17,270 bases of DNA, taken from positions 1-17,270 of the forward strand of contig JBFHMM010000061.1 of NCBI GenBank assembly GCA_041594355.1. Direction: 5' to 3'. Below the pieces are notes generated by a model. The model was given only the letters and a program-made list of their open reading frames with translations. It was not told the DNA's origin and searched no databases. The DNA is from JAIUZI01 sp041594355. Its GTDB lineage: Bacteria; Pseudomonadota; Alphaproteobacteria; Rhodobacterales; Rhodobacteraceae. Both the position numbers and the translations under genes were made by a program. The stretch's first letter is position 1. Each line of letters starts with the position of its first letter. Shown piece by piece: positions 7,066 to 16,730 of this stretch.

Positions 7066-7914
7066 TCAGCCGGTTTCGAGCGCGCGCAACGACCGCACGG
7101 CTTCTTCGAAGTGCTGGGGGTGGGTGCTAATGGATTCGCGCAGCAGGTTCTTGCCGGTTTCCACGTCGCCCTGCTTGACCGCCGACAGCGCCATGGTGTG
7201 CAGCAGCTGCGCCCGCTCGGTCTGGCTCATCGGGATGACGGGCAGCGAGTAGTTGCGCTGGGCGCTGCGGGCCAGTACCAGGTTGTTCTTGGCGGTGAAC
7301 AGGTTGGTATCAAGACGGATCGCGTCGCCAAACAGGCGTTCGGCGTCGGCGTAATCGCCGCGCGTCAGCTTGGAATATCCCCAGTTGTTCATAACACTGG
7401 CGGGCCGCGTGGTCAGGCCGACAGCGATTTCATAGAAGGTGTCGGACTTCTTCCATTCCTGGTTGGCGTCGGCGACCATCGCCTCGAGCCGGTAGCGTTT
7501 AAAGGTCTCGTGGGTGGGCGGAATTGCGGTCAGGGTTTGCTGGGCGCGCTCCCAGTCGCCATTGCGGATCAGCGCATCGGCGAAATCGACAGAGTCGTCG
7601 TTGGTCGCGCCTTCCATCTTGGTCACCTTGGCCCAGGCAGAGACCGCTTCGGTGTTGCGCTTGGCGCGCACCAGCGATTTGGCCAGACCGCGCTGCAGGT
7701 CGATCCGGTCGGGGTTGGATTTTGCGGCGCGCAGGAAATAATCGACCGCCTCATTCGGGTCCGCCACTGTCAGCATCACGTCGTTGAGATTGGTTTCATC
7801 GACGACATTGACGTCCTGAAACGCCCGTTCGACCGTTTCATCACCTTTTTCTGTACAGGCAGCCAGCGTCAGCCCCCCTGCAAGACATACGGGAATCAGG
7901 AAAAAGTGGCGCAT
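7066..7914 (-). CDS. TPR lipoprotein, TadD-like (second copy)
   Basis: This probable outer-membrane or periplasmic lipoprotein has 282 residues. Residues 1-19 are a signal peptide ending in a lipobox LAAC with the lipidated cysteine at 20. Tetratricopeptide-like helices follow, for example NEAVDYFLRAAKSNPDRIDL (about 53-72) and YADAERLFGDAIRLDTNLFT (about 178-197). The position after tadC and the lipoprotein plus TPR architecture match TadD, a factor needed for secretin or pilus assembly in Tad systems. AAAGGA lies about 8 bases before the ATG. A 27-bp gap separates it from the preceding TPR gene. It could equally be a paralogue with a separate task. Confidence 0.78.
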   Translation of the reverse strand: MRHFFLIPVCLAGGLTLAACTEKGDETVERAFQDVNVVDETNLNDVMLTVADPNEAVDYFLRAAKSNPDRIDLQRGLAKSLVRAKRNTEAVSAWAKVTKMEGATNDDSVDFADALIRNGDWERAQQTLTAIPPTHETFKRYRLEAMVADANQEWKKSDTFYEIAVGLTTRPASVMNNWGYSKLTRGDYADAERLFGDAIRLDTNLFTAKNNLVLARSAQRNYSLPVIPMSQTERAQLLHTMALSAVKQGDVETGKNLLRESISTHPQHFEEAVRSLRALETG

Positions 7915-7941
7915 TCTGCGTCCTTTACTGCTCTGCCTCGA

Positions 7942-8532
7942 TCATGGTGTCTTTCGGATCAGGTAGTCTCCGCTGCCCCGTCGCACCAATTTATAATCTT
8001 CATTTTGTACGGCATTATTATCAACATTTTCGGATTTTGCGAGTGCTAAGCGCAAATTCTCGCGAATTGAGTCACTTTCGCCATTGTCCAGCGCATAGGC
8101 CTTGCGAAAGATCTGTTGCGCCTCGCCGGTTTTACCGCGTTCCATCAGGACCACGCCGAGATTGTTCCAGGCCTCGGGCCAGTCCGGGGCCATCTCGACC
8201 GCGCGGCGCAGCATGGTTTCGGCCTGCCCCATCCGCCCCAGCCCAAGGTAGGCAGAGCCGACCCCGACCATGATTTCGGGGGTCATGCCCTGGTCCAGCG
8301 CGGCGCGGGTGAAGGCTTCGAGCGCCAGTTCGTACTGGCCGGCGGCCATCAGCCGGTGGGCGACCTCGACCCCGTCGACGGCGTCTTTCTTCAGGTCCAC
8401 ACCCGGCGCGTATGGGCCGCCCTTGTCTGCCGAAATCGGTTTTGGACCGCAAGACGCCACCGCCGCGAGTGCGACGGTGGCGAACAGGAGTTTGAGGGTC
8501 GTGGAGATCGGGGTCACACCCGGTCGTGCCAT
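7942..8532 (-). CDS. tadD: TPR lipoprotein, TadD-like (first copy)
   Basis: This lipoprotein of 196 residues has an N-terminal signal peptide with lipobox VASC, cysteine at 28. TPR motifs are clear: GQYELALEAFTRAALDQGMT, then PEIMVGVGSAYLGLGRMGQA and DWPEAWNNLGVVLMERGKTG, covering roughly residues 60-155. It begins 6 bases after the tadC stop, so translation is probably coupled. TadD proteins are thought to act as pilotin-like or assembly lipoproteins for the secretin. The ribosome binding site is weak (AAGTAAG), consistent with coupling. I place the tadD symbol here because of the immediate tadC neighbour; the other TPR lipoprotein has nearly as good a claim. Confidence 0.8.
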   Translation of the reverse strand: MARPGVTPISTTLKLLFATVALAAVASCGPKPISADKGGPYAPGVDLKKDAVDGVEVAHRLMAAGQYELALEAFTRAALDQGMTPEIMVGVGSAYLGLGRMGQAETMLRRAVEMAPDWPEAWNNLGVVLMERGKTGEAQQIFRKAYALDNGESDSIRENLRLALAKSENVDNNAVQNEDYKLVRRGSGDYLIRKTP

Positions 8533-8538
8533 GTTTTC

Positions 8539-9519
8539 TTACTTGCTCATATTGCCCAGGTTCGCGATGCCGTTGGCCGACGGACCCACCAGAATGATCA
8601 GTAGCGGCGGCACCGTGAGTGTCATTGTGGCGAGGGTCATTTTCGTTGGCAACTTGTTTGCGGCTTCTTCGGCGCGCATCACCCGTTTGTCGCGCATTTC
8701 ACCTGCATAGACCCGCAGCGCCTCGGCGATCGAGGTCCCGAAGGTGGCCGACTGGATCAACACGGTGACAAAGGACGATACGTCCTGCACCCCGCAGCGA
8801 GTGCCCATGTCGCGCAGCACCTTTTCCTTGTCCTTGCCGGCCTTCATCTCGTGGGCGACGACCTCGTATTCGGCGGCCAGCGCCGGGAAGGAGGCGTGCA
8901 GTTCGCGGGCCACGCGGACGATCGCCTGATCGATCGACTGGCCGGCTTCGACGCAGACGAGCATCATGTCGAGACTGTCGGGAAAGCCGCGGGTGATCTC
9001 TTCCTTGCGTTCCTCGACACGGCGGGTGACCCAGTATTTCGGCAGCATGTAGCCGGCGCCGCCGGGGCCGACGGTGTACATCATCAGCTGCTGGGTGGAC
9101 ATTTCGGTGCCAGCGGCGATCACGTTGACATAGATAATGCCGCCGATCAGGCCGATGATCCCCAGCGCGAACTGGGCGAAGTGAAAGAAGCGCACCGCGT
9201 CCTTGGATTGGTACCCGGCCTGGCGCAGCTTGAGCTGGATGGCCGAGAGTTCCTCCGCGTCCTGCGGTTCCAGGAAAGTGGCGAAGCGTTCCAGCTGTTC
9301 GTTGCGCCCGGACTGGCGCAGCCGCTCTTTCTGCGGTTTGGCCCGGCTTGAGGGGTTCACGTCCCGCTTCAGCTTTTTCAGCGGATCCTCGGGCTGTTTC
9401 ATCATCATGGCGATGGTCAGTACGATCATCAGAAGACCGAGCGAGCCAACCGCGATGATGGGGCCGAAGTCCCCGAGCTGGTCGGTCAGGAACGTATTGA
9501 TCTGAGACAGGAATTCCAT
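8539..9519 (-). CDS. tadC: Tad pilus inner-membrane platform protein TadC
   Basis: This inner-membrane protein of 326 residues, with TadB, forms the platform on which CpaF acts. It has an N-terminal helix (about 15-40), two central helices (about 115-160) and a C-terminal hydrophobic segment (about 295-315). The type II secretion F domain lies between, with LDMMLVCVEAGQSIDQAI near 185 and the typical FVTVLIQSATFGTSIAEALR followed by MRAEEAANKLPTKM. This last stretch is diagnostic of TadC. It follows tadB with a 10-base gap and the ribosome binding site AAGGAA. It is slightly larger than TadB and less basic in the middle, as is normal. Confidence 0.93.
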   Translation of the reverse strand: MEFLSQINTFLTDQLGDFGPIIAVGSLGLLMIVLTIAMMMKQPEDPLKKLKRDVNPSSRAKPQKERLRQSGRNEQLERFATFLEPQDAEELSAIQLKLRQAGYQSKDAVRFFHFAQFALGIIGLIGGIIYVNVIAAGTEMSTQQLMMYTVGPGGAGYMLPKYWVTRRVEERKEEITRGFPDSLDMMLVCVEAGQSIDQAIVRVARELHASFPALAAEYEVVAHEMKAGKDKEKVLRDMGTRCGVQDVSSFVTVLIQSATFGTSIAEALRVYAGEMRDKRVMRAEEAANKLPTKMTLATMTLTVPPLLIILVGPSANGIANLGNMSK

Positions 9520-9529
9520 GTCGTGTTCC

Positions 9530-10498
9530 TTAGACTTTGATGTTGGTGAGTGAGCGCATGATGAACAGGTTTGCGGTCAGCAGGATGCCCACGATGAAAC
9601 AGCAGGGGATGAAGTAGGGGTGGTCGAGCACCTCGTCGTAGTAGCCCGGATCCTTGGCCAGGATCGCGATCAGGCACAGCAGCGGGAAGGCCGACAGGAA
9701 TTTGCCTGACCATTGCGCTTCGGCGGTGATCGCCTTGACCCGGCGGAACAGGCGGAAACGGGCGCGGATCACGCTGGCCAGACCGGCGAGGACTTCGGCC
9801 AGGTTACCACCCGACTGCTGCTGGATGGTCACGGCCACCGAGAGGAAGCGCATGTCTTGCATGTCCAGCCGTTCGGCCATTTCCTTGAGCGATTCACCGA
9901 CATCGCGGCCATAGGAGCATTCGTCGGCAATGATACCGAATTCGGTGGCCAGCGGGTCTTCGACCTCCTTGGCGACAATCTGGATCGCCGAGGTGAAGGG
10001 ATGACCTACGCGCAGCGAGCGCACCATTAGTTCGACCGCGTCGGGCAGCTGTTCCTCGATCATGGCCATGCGTTTCTTGGCCTTGCTGTTGATCCAGAAA
10101 TAGACCCCGCCGATGCCGATCCCGATGGAGGCGACAGCGCGCATTTCCACGGGGGTTTCGGTGCCGACGGTGAGGCCGACGAAGGCAAAGGCCGACAGGC
10201 CGGCCATGATCATGATCAACTGGCGCGGGGTAAAGGCGATGGCCGCCTTCTGCGCCTTTTCCGAAAGCAGCGAATAAAGCGGGATGGACCGCGATTTCAT
10301 GTGCTGCTGCATTTCCTTGCGCAGCTGTTCGAGCACCTGTTCGCGCCCGGCACCCTTGTCGAGCATTTCCAGCCGGCGGTTGACGCGGCTGTTGAGGCTG
10401 ATCGATTTGCCGAAGGCCACCAGGTACAGGCCTTCGACCAGCACCAGAACGCCCACAAAGATCAGGCCATAGATAATCGGTTCGGCACTAAGTTGCAT
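9530..10498 (-). CDS. tadB: Tad pilus inner-membrane platform protein TadB
   Basis: This is the second platform protein, 322 residues. The N-terminal helix is at about 8-29 and two further helices lie near 88-125. The type II secretion F domain follows (VELMVRSLRVGHPFTSAIQI, then FLSVAVTIQQQSGGNLAEVL), with C-terminal helices near 265-315. The stretch RVKAITAEAQWSGKFLSAFP before the last helices is a TadB hallmark. The gene starts 5 bases after the cpaF stop and precedes tadC, the standard cpaF-tadB-tadC order. It would contact the CpaF hexamer and the TadC partner in the inner membrane. Confidence 0.93.
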   Translation of the reverse strand: MQLSAEPIIYGLIFVGVLVLVEGLYLVAFGKSISLNSRVNRRLEMLDKGAGREQVLEQLRKEMQQHMKSRSIPLYSLLSEKAQKAAIAFTPRQLIMIMAGLSAFAFVGLTVGTETPVEMRAVASIGIGIGGVYFWINSKAKKRMAMIEEQLPDAVELMVRSLRVGHPFTSAIQIVAKEVEDPLATEFGIIADECSYGRDVGESLKEMAERLDMQDMRFLSVAVTIQQQSGGNLAEVLAGLASVIRARFRLFRRVKAITAEAQWSGKFLSAFPLLCLIAILAKDPGYYDEVLDHPYFIPCCFIVGILLTANLFIMRSLTNIKV

Positions 10499-10503
10499 CT
10501 GCG

Positions 10504-11958
<1,455 letters not shown>

Positions 11959-11979
11959 GTTGCTCTGCCCCCTTTGTTA

Positions 11980-13218
11980 TCAGGCTGCTTCGGCTTCGCT
12001 GCGACCGAGTTCGTGCAGCGATTGGGCCAATTTGGCGATTTCCCTGCGCAGCGGGTTCTTGCCCGCCGATGACGCCAGCGGTAGACCGTGGTCGCAGGCC
12101 TGGACGATTTGCTTGCCGCCGTCGGGCAGTTGCAGGTCGATGGAGATGCCAAGGCTTTCCCCCATCCGCTTGACCCGGCTCTTGCCTGACAGATCGGTGA
12201 ACTTCGGTGCCCGGTTCAGGGCGAAGCGGAGCTTGTTGAACGGCAGGTCCTCGGATTGCAGCGCCCGTTTCAGGCGCAGCGCGTTCTGGGCCGAGCGCAT
12301 ATCCAGTTCGATCAGGGCGAAATAGACGTGGGCCGCCTGCAGCACGGTTTCGTACCACTGCGTCAGCGTCTTGGGCATGTCGACCACAACGTAATCAAAG
12401 TGGCTGCGGGCCATTTCGATCAGTTTCTGCACGTCTTCGGGCGCCAAGAGGTCGAGCGGGATCAGTTCGGCGGGTGCGGTCAGCACCTGCAGCCTGTCCT
12501 TGCAGCTGAGCAAGGCCTGACCGAAAATATCATCATCCACCGATTCCATGTCCGAAAGCATTTCGAACACGACTTCGCGGCGGGGCAGGTCGAGATATGT
12601 CGATACCGAACCGGTCTGCAGGTCGAGATCGATCAGGCAGACGCTGGGTGACTGGTCGCCTGCGACATTGGCCAGTTCCCACGCCAGATTGACCGCCAAA
12701 GTGGTCGACCCGGAACCGCCGACCAGCCCGTGTGTCACGATCAGCGCGCCGTCCCTGGACGCGCCGGCATTCAGTTGGGTCGTGTTATGTACGATCTGCT
12801 GCGTGACCTGCGCTGGCTGCTTGATCCGTTCGATGGCCGATTGCAGTTCCTGTTCGGGCAGCGGGTAGGGAACGAATTCGTCCGCGCCCTTGCGCAGCAG
12901 CTGGTGCAGCGCGGCGGGGGTAACATCTTCGGCAATCAGAATAACGGCAACGTCGCGCGCCTTGGCCTGGGCGATGATTTCACCAATCAGAACCAGGTTG
13001 TTTTCGTCTTCGCCGTCAATGGCCAGAGCGACAAACTCCAGAGCTTCGGCCTCGGGTTGACCAAAGAACGACAGCGCTTCGGCAAAACCAAGGTCGCCCC
13101 AGTTTTCGCCCATCGCGGTTTCCATGTCCTCGATCAGCAGATCGAAATTCTGAACGTCCCGGCTGATCGTGCAGGCCAGGATCGGAGCTGCTTCTGGTTG
13201 CGGCGTTGCGCTGCTCAT
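11980..13218 (-). CDS. cpaE: CpaE/TadZ pilus localization protein with atypical P-loop
   Basis: This is a polar-localization or hub protein of the Tad machine, 412 residues from the chosen start. Residues 12-133 resemble a divergent receiver domain. Residues 157-405 form a MinD/ParA-like ATPase fold with CLIDLDLQTGSVSTYLD (194-210) and YVVVDMPK as Walker B. The P-loop reads GLVGGSGSTT (164-173). The signature lysine and the usual catalytic-loop lysine are both absent, so nucleotide hydrolysis is doubtful; TadZ proteins are known to be atypical here. I chose the ATG at 13218, which is preceded by AGGAAGAAGG. A longer frame from 13323 reads through non-coding-like sequence. A 199-bp gap separates it from the upstream OmpA-like gene. 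Confidence 0.92.
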   Translation of the reverse strand: MSSATPQPEAAPILACTISRDVQNFDLLIEDMETAMGENWGDLGFAEALSFFGQPEAEALEFVALAIDGEDENNLVLIGEIIAQAKARDVAVILIAEDVTPAALHQLLRKGADEFVPYPLPEQELQSAIERIKQPAQVTQQIVHNTTQLNAGASRDGALIVTHGLVGGSGSTTLAVNLAWELANVAGDQSPSVCLIDLDLQTGSVSTYLDLPRREVVFEMLSDMESVDDDIFGQALLSCKDRLQVLTAPAELIPLDLLAPEDVQKLIEMARSHFDYVVVDMPKTLTQWYETVLQAAHVYFALIELDMRSAQNALRLKRALQSEDLPFNKLRFALNRAPKFTDLSGKSRVKRMGESLGISIDLQLPDGGKQIVQACDHGLPLASSAGKNPLRREIAKLAQSLHELGRSEAEAA

Positions 13219-13220
13219 TA

Positions 13221-13230
13221 CCTTCTTCCT
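13221..13230 (-). promoter_or_regulatory. Ribosome binding site fixing the cpaE start
   Basis: AGGAAGAAGG lies 2 bases before the ATG at 13218 on the minus strand, with its AGGA core about 8 bases away. It decides for this start over an in-frame ATG at 13323, which has no such site. Confidence 0.7.
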
Positions 13231-13399
13231 CTTCAAACTGGCGCGGCGGAACAGAGCAGGGAATGTCCCTGCGGTCTGCTGCCTGTCCGTGCCTGCATGC
13301 GACTCGTTTCGGTCGCACGTCACCTTCTGAGGATAAGGTCGTTGACAATATGGGCGGAAATTTGGCCAAAAAACCCCAATTGTAGGGAAATGGGCGACG

Positions 13400-13411
13400 A
13401 TCCCGCGGGAT
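13400..13411. other. Perfect 12-bp palindrome just after the OmpA-like gene
   Basis: ATCCCGCGGGAT reads the same on both strands and lies 6 bases beyond the OmpA-like stop in the direction of transcription. It could form a short hairpin or bind a dimeric regulator ahead of cpaE. There is no T-run, so a classic terminator is unlikely. I saw no convincing promoter in the 13219-13399 gap. Confidence 0.28.
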
Positions 13412-13417
13412 TGTTGA

Positions 13418-14077
13418 CTATTCGCCGGTGAAACCGGTCTTGGAACGTTCGGTCAGACCGGTTTTGGCAACCGCACTTTCGACATAGTCGCGATACGCGA
13501 TCTGAGCATATTTCCCATCCAAAACAGTGGGATGGCGGCCGACGAATCCTGTGACTTCGGTCACGGTGCGCCGGTTGCGGCGTTCGCGGTCCGCCGTCGG
13601 GATCAACGGTTGGGTTTCGCCGTAGGAGACCACTGCTTCGAGCCGCGAGCGATTGATGCCGCGCGACGCCAGATAGGAGACCGCGGCATTGGCGCGGCGC
13701 TGGCCAAGTCTCTTGTTGTAGCTGGCCGATCCGACCGCGTCGGTATGACCGTAGACCCGGAAGCGGACTTCGGGGAACTGGCGTATCCAGACCGCCTGTT
13801 CGTTCAGAACCTGCTGGGCGGTGGCGTCGAGCTGGGCGCTGTCAAAGGCGAAGTTGATCGTGGTTGGAACCTCGGTCGCGAAACGGTTGGCCAGGATCAT
13901 GGCATAGCTTTTCTCGCCGCTCATGATCTGTGTGTTGTTCATGGTGGCGTTGCCGAACATACCTGTATCGACCTGAGCCCCGGCTTCGCGCAGGAACGTG
14001 TTTGGAACCGGACCCGCAGTCTGACCGCAACCGGCGATGGCGAGGGTCAATCCCAGGCCGATAACTAGCTTGTGCAT
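13418..14077 (-). CDS. OmpA-family lipoprotein in the CpaD position
   Basis: This probable outer-membrane lipoprotein binds peptidoglycan and would anchor the pilus channel. It has 219 residues, with a signal peptide and lipobox AIAGC (cysteine 17). The OmpA C-terminal domain spans about 72-175, with INFAFDSAQL at its start and GHTDAVGSASYNKRLGQRRA carrying the aspartate and arginine that contact peptidoglycan. A 45-residue tail after the domain includes HPTVLDGKYAQIAYRDYVES. It lies between cpaC (16-bp gap) and cpaE, where Caulobacter-type operons carry cpaD. AGAGGAG precedes the ATG. Functional replacement of CpaD is an inference from position. Confidence 0.86.
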   Translation of the reverse strand: MHKLVIGLGLTLAIAGCGQTAGPVPNTFLREAGAQVDTGMFGNATMNNTQIMSGEKSYAMILANRFATEVPTTINFAFDSAQLDATAQQVLNEQAVWIRQFPEVRFRVYGHTDAVGSASYNKRLGQRRANAAVSYLASRGINRSRLEAVVSYGETQPLIPTADRERRNRRTVTEVTGFVGRHPTVLDGKYAQIAYRDYVESAVAKTGLTERSKTGFTGE

Positions 14078-14093
14078 CGCGACGCTCCTCTGC

Positions 14094-15512
14094 TCAGTCC
14101 ATCACATAGCCGTAGGACCCGCTAAAATCCTGCTTGGCCACTTCGCTGGCTGCACCTGCCTGTCCACGGTCGGTCGAACTTATCCGTCCGAAGAGGAACA
14201 GGTCGTTTTCGCGCGGTGGTTTGACCCGGTCCGTGGGCAGGGCCAGCGCCTCGCCTCGCGTCGGTGACACCAAATGGGCGGTAACGATGATCACCAGTTC
14301 GGTCTGGCTACGCTGATAGTCGGCGCTGCGGAACAGCGCGCCCAGCACCGGGACATCGCCGAGCCAGGGCATCTGCGCGGCATTGTCGAGGAATTGATCC
14401 TCGATCAGGCCCGCGATGGCAAAGCTTTCGCCGTCGCGCATTTCGACCGTCGTCGAGGTTTCGCGCCGCTGGAAGGCATCGACCGAAAACCCGTTGATCG
14501 TCACACTGTTGCTGGGGTCGATGGACGAAACCGCAGCGTTCAGTTCCAGGTTGATGACATCGCTGTCCACCACCCGCGGGATAAAGCCCAGTTCGATACC
14601 GAAGGGTTTGTATTCGATCGAGAACAACCCGTCTTTCTGGGCCACTGGGATCGGGTATTCGCCACCGGCGAGGAAGGTTGCCTCTTGTCCCGACAGGGCG
14701 GAGAGGTTGGGCTCTGCTAGGGTGCGCACGACGCCCTTCTGTTCCAGCGCTTCGAGCAGCAGGTTGACCTGCATCGAACCGGCGTTGAAACCGAACAGGA
14801 TGGCACCTACGTTGTCGTTGCTGGCCGGGATGTTGCCCGCCAGCGAGTTGGTCAACGCAGGCTGGTTGTTCAGGGCGCCGATACCGCCGTTCACGCCGAC
14901 GTTGTTGCCGCCGTTGAAGCCCAGCGAGGCGCTGAGCGATTTGGACACGGTGCGCTGCATTTCGGCAAAGCGCACTTTGAGCATCACTTGCTGCACGCCG
15001 CTGACCGCCATCAGGTTTGACACGCGTTCGGGCGCATAGCGTTCGGCAAGGTCGAGCGCGCGCTGGAGGTGTTGCGCGCTGGAGACATTGCCCGACAGCA
15101 CGATACCGTCATTCGCGGTGCGGACCTCAATCGGTTCACCGGGCAGGATCTGGCGCAGCCGTTCCTTGAACTCGGCAGTGTCGGGGGCCACGTGCACCGT
15201 GACATTGGTGATCAACCGGCCGGTGGCATCAAACAGGGTCAAAGTAGTCAGACCCGGCGATTTGCCCAGCACATAGATCGTGCGGTCGGACAGAGAGGAG
15301 ATGTCGGCAATGCCGGGATTGGCAATGCTGAGTTCGGAAAACGGCTCGTCGCTTTCCACGACGACGGCCCGGTTCATCGGGACCGCCAGTGTAGACGCGG
15401 TGCCTTTTTTGACAACGCGCAAAGTTTCCGCGCTGACGCCGGGTGTCATTACCGGCATAGACGCCAAGCTCAGCCCCAGCAGGGCTGCCTTGATCCAGTT
15501 GTCGATTTTCAT
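14094..15512 (-). CDS. cpaC: Tad pilus outer-membrane secretin CpaC/RcpA
   Basis: This secretin forms the outer-membrane channel for the Flp pilus, 472 residues from the chosen start. Residues 1-28 are a signal peptide ending VSA. The pilus-assembly N-terminal domain follows (ETLRVVKKGTASTLAVPM to about residue 105). A BON-like domain comes next (EVRTANDGIVLSGNVSSAQH, about 125-170), and the secretin domain covers about 235-430, with VVRTLAEPNLSALSGQEATF and GGEYPIPV as hallmarks. I chose the ATG at 15512 because GGAGAGGCAGG lies just upstream. The ATG at 15533 would place that site inside the coding region and add residues before the signal peptide. It is followed after 16 bp by the OmpA-like gene. 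Confidence 0.94.
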   Translation of the reverse strand: MKIDNWIKAALLGLSLASMPVMTPGVSAETLRVVKKGTASTLAVPMNRAVVVESDEPFSELSIANPGIADISSLSDRTIYVLGKSPGLTTLTLFDATGRLITNVTVHVAPDTAEFKERLRQILPGEPIEVRTANDGIVLSGNVSSAQHLQRALDLAERYAPERVSNLMAVSGVQQVMLKVRFAEMQRTVSKSLSASLGFNGGNNVGVNGGIGALNNQPALTNSLAGNIPASNDNVGAILFGFNAGSMQVNLLLEALEQKGVVRTLAEPNLSALSGQEATFLAGGEYPIPVAQKDGLFSIEYKPFGIELGFIPRVVDSDVINLELNAAVSSIDPSNSVTINGFSVDAFQRRETSTTVEMRDGESFAIAGLIEDQFLDNAAQMPWLGDVPVLGALFRSADYQRSQTELVIIVTAHLVSPTRGEALALPTDRVKPPRENDLFLFGRISSTDRGQAGAASEVAKQDFSGSYGYVMD

Positions 15513-15654
15513 GTGACCTGCCTCTCCGATCACGCCTCATTGTCGGGTCTTTGTGCCCGGTCTTTGCGCTACTCTGCGTCAGAAGTGGATTTATTGCAAG
15601 AATCAATGGTTTCTGCCCGACTTCTTATGTGGGCAAGTGGCAACAATGCAAAAC

Positions 15655-15678
15655 GGGCCCCGAAAAACATCGGAGCCC
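15655..15678 (-). terminator. Hairpin between cpaB and cpaC, possible attenuator
   Basis: On the minus strand GGGCTCCGA and TCGGGGCCC pair at 8 of 9 positions, with a G-U pair possible at the ninth, around a 6-base A/T-rich loop, and are followed by GTTTTG. It lies 40 bases after the cpaB stop. The T-run is short, so termination is probably partial. The hairpin also reads on the plus strand with TTT after it. Confidence 0.5.
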
Positions 15679-15718
15679 TTTGCCATTGTAACAACCTGTA
15701 ATTGCATCAGTTTGTCGG

Positions 15719-16576
15719 TCAGTTTGTGCAGGGGATCGGGATCTCGACCACGTCGGCACCGCGCCGCGTGCGGATTGTGCAAACCTTCTCTTCGGCCTTC
15801 TCCGGGGCGGTTTCGATCTCGCCCAGGCCCAGCAGCGAGCGTTGATTGACCTCGATCGCGGAGGCAATGGTGTCATCCTCGGCCCCTACCAGTGACAGCG
15901 ACAGCCGGCCCGTGGTCTGGGCCTGTGCCAGCGCGGCGACCTGTTCGGGACGCACGGACACAGTGACGGTGCGGGCGATCGTGGTGCTTTCGATGTCGCC
16001 GCCGGCGCTTTGGTCAACGGCGATCAGCTGAATGCCGGCCTGGATCAGGCGGGTGATTTCGCCGCGGGCGCCCTCGACGGTATCGCGCACCGAGCCGGTC
16101 CAGTAGACATCCACCCGGTCCCCCGGCCGCAGGAAGCCGGAGACGCCTGAGGCCACGTCGACCTTGATGGCAAAGGCCCGCATGCCTTTTTGCAACTGCG
16201 AGGTCAACCCGGCGTCGCCGCCCGGTTCGGTGATCTTGATGGCCAGGAGCGCCTCGTCGACCTCCATCGCGCGCAACACAACGCGGTATTCCTTGGCATC
16301 CGCCGGAAACAGGGTCTCGCGGTCGGTAAAGGCGCCCTCGGGCACCGCGTCCAGCGGCCAGCGGACCGCGCGGACCGCATCGGGTTCCAGCGTTTCGCCA
16401 TACCGCAGCGGGCGGGTGGCGACATAGACATCGGTGGTGGGCACCACGGATTCGCGGGCGGAACGTTCCTTCGCCAGCTCTGTTTGGTAGGCCGAAATGT
16501 AATTCTTGGCCATCATGACGGCACCGCCCGCCAGGGCAATACCGGCTATCAGTACGAGTCCGAACACTGCGCGCAT
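15719..16576 (-). CDS. cpaB: Tad pilus assembly protein CpaB/RcpC
   Basis: This periplasmic, inner-membrane-anchored assembly factor works with the secretin. It has 285 residues. An N-terminal hydrophobic segment (about 4-23) is the signal anchor. A SAF domain follows at about 48-115 (DVYVATRPLRYGETLEPDAV), then the RcpC/CpaB domain at about 125-235 (GMRAFAIKVDVASGVSGFLR, then PGDRVDVYWTG). Two cysteines near the C-terminus (KVCTIRTRR and IPIPC) could form a disulfide. AGAGAGG lies about 6 bases before the ATG. It lies between the pilin genes and cpaC, the usual order, but hairpins flank it on both sides. Confidence 0.93.
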   Translation of the reverse strand: MRAVFGLVLIAGIALAGGAVMMAKNYISAYQTELAKERSARESVVPTTDVYVATRPLRYGETLEPDAVRAVRWPLDAVPEGAFTDRETLFPADAKEYRVVLRAMEVDEALLAIKITEPGGDAGLTSQLQKGMRAFAIKVDVASGVSGFLRPGDRVDVYWTGSVRDTVEGARGEITRLIQAGIQLIAVDQSAGGDIESTTIARTVTVSVRPEQVAALAQAQTTGRLSLSLVGAEDDTIASAIEVNQRSLLGLGEIETAPEKAEEKVCTIRTRRGADVVEIPIPCTN

Positions 16577-16667
16577 AGCTGTACCTCTCTTTTTGCCTGT
16601 CCCGGTTCTCCGGGTTCAAAGTTTCTCGTTTCCAGACTGGACGATGATTGTGGCGAAAGAACGGACA

Positions 16668-16694
16668 ATCCGGGGTCTTTGGAAGGCCCCGGAT
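16668..16694 (-). terminator. Strong hairpin after flp2
   Basis: On the minus strand ATCCGGGGCCTT and AAGACCCCGGAT pair at 11 of 12 positions with a 3-base loop (CCA), followed by the T-rich TGTCCGTTCTTT. It lies 36 bases beyond the flp2 stop and 90 bases before the cpaB start. A rho-independent terminator or attenuator is the simplest reading, although the T-run is broken. An RNA-stabilising 3' structure is the alternative. Confidence 0.6.
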
Positions 16695-16730
16695 CACCAT
16701 TGGTAACAGTTTATGGGGACCCGGGATCGG

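Noticed and set aside
13219..13323. N-terminal extension of cpaE to an ATG at 13323
   Set aside because: The strong AGGAAGAAGG site sits directly before the ATG at 13218, and the extra 35 residues look non-coding.
13312..13360. Possible promoter before cpaE (TTGTCA and nearby AT-rich bases)
   Set aside because: No -10 element at an acceptable distance could be found on the minus strand.
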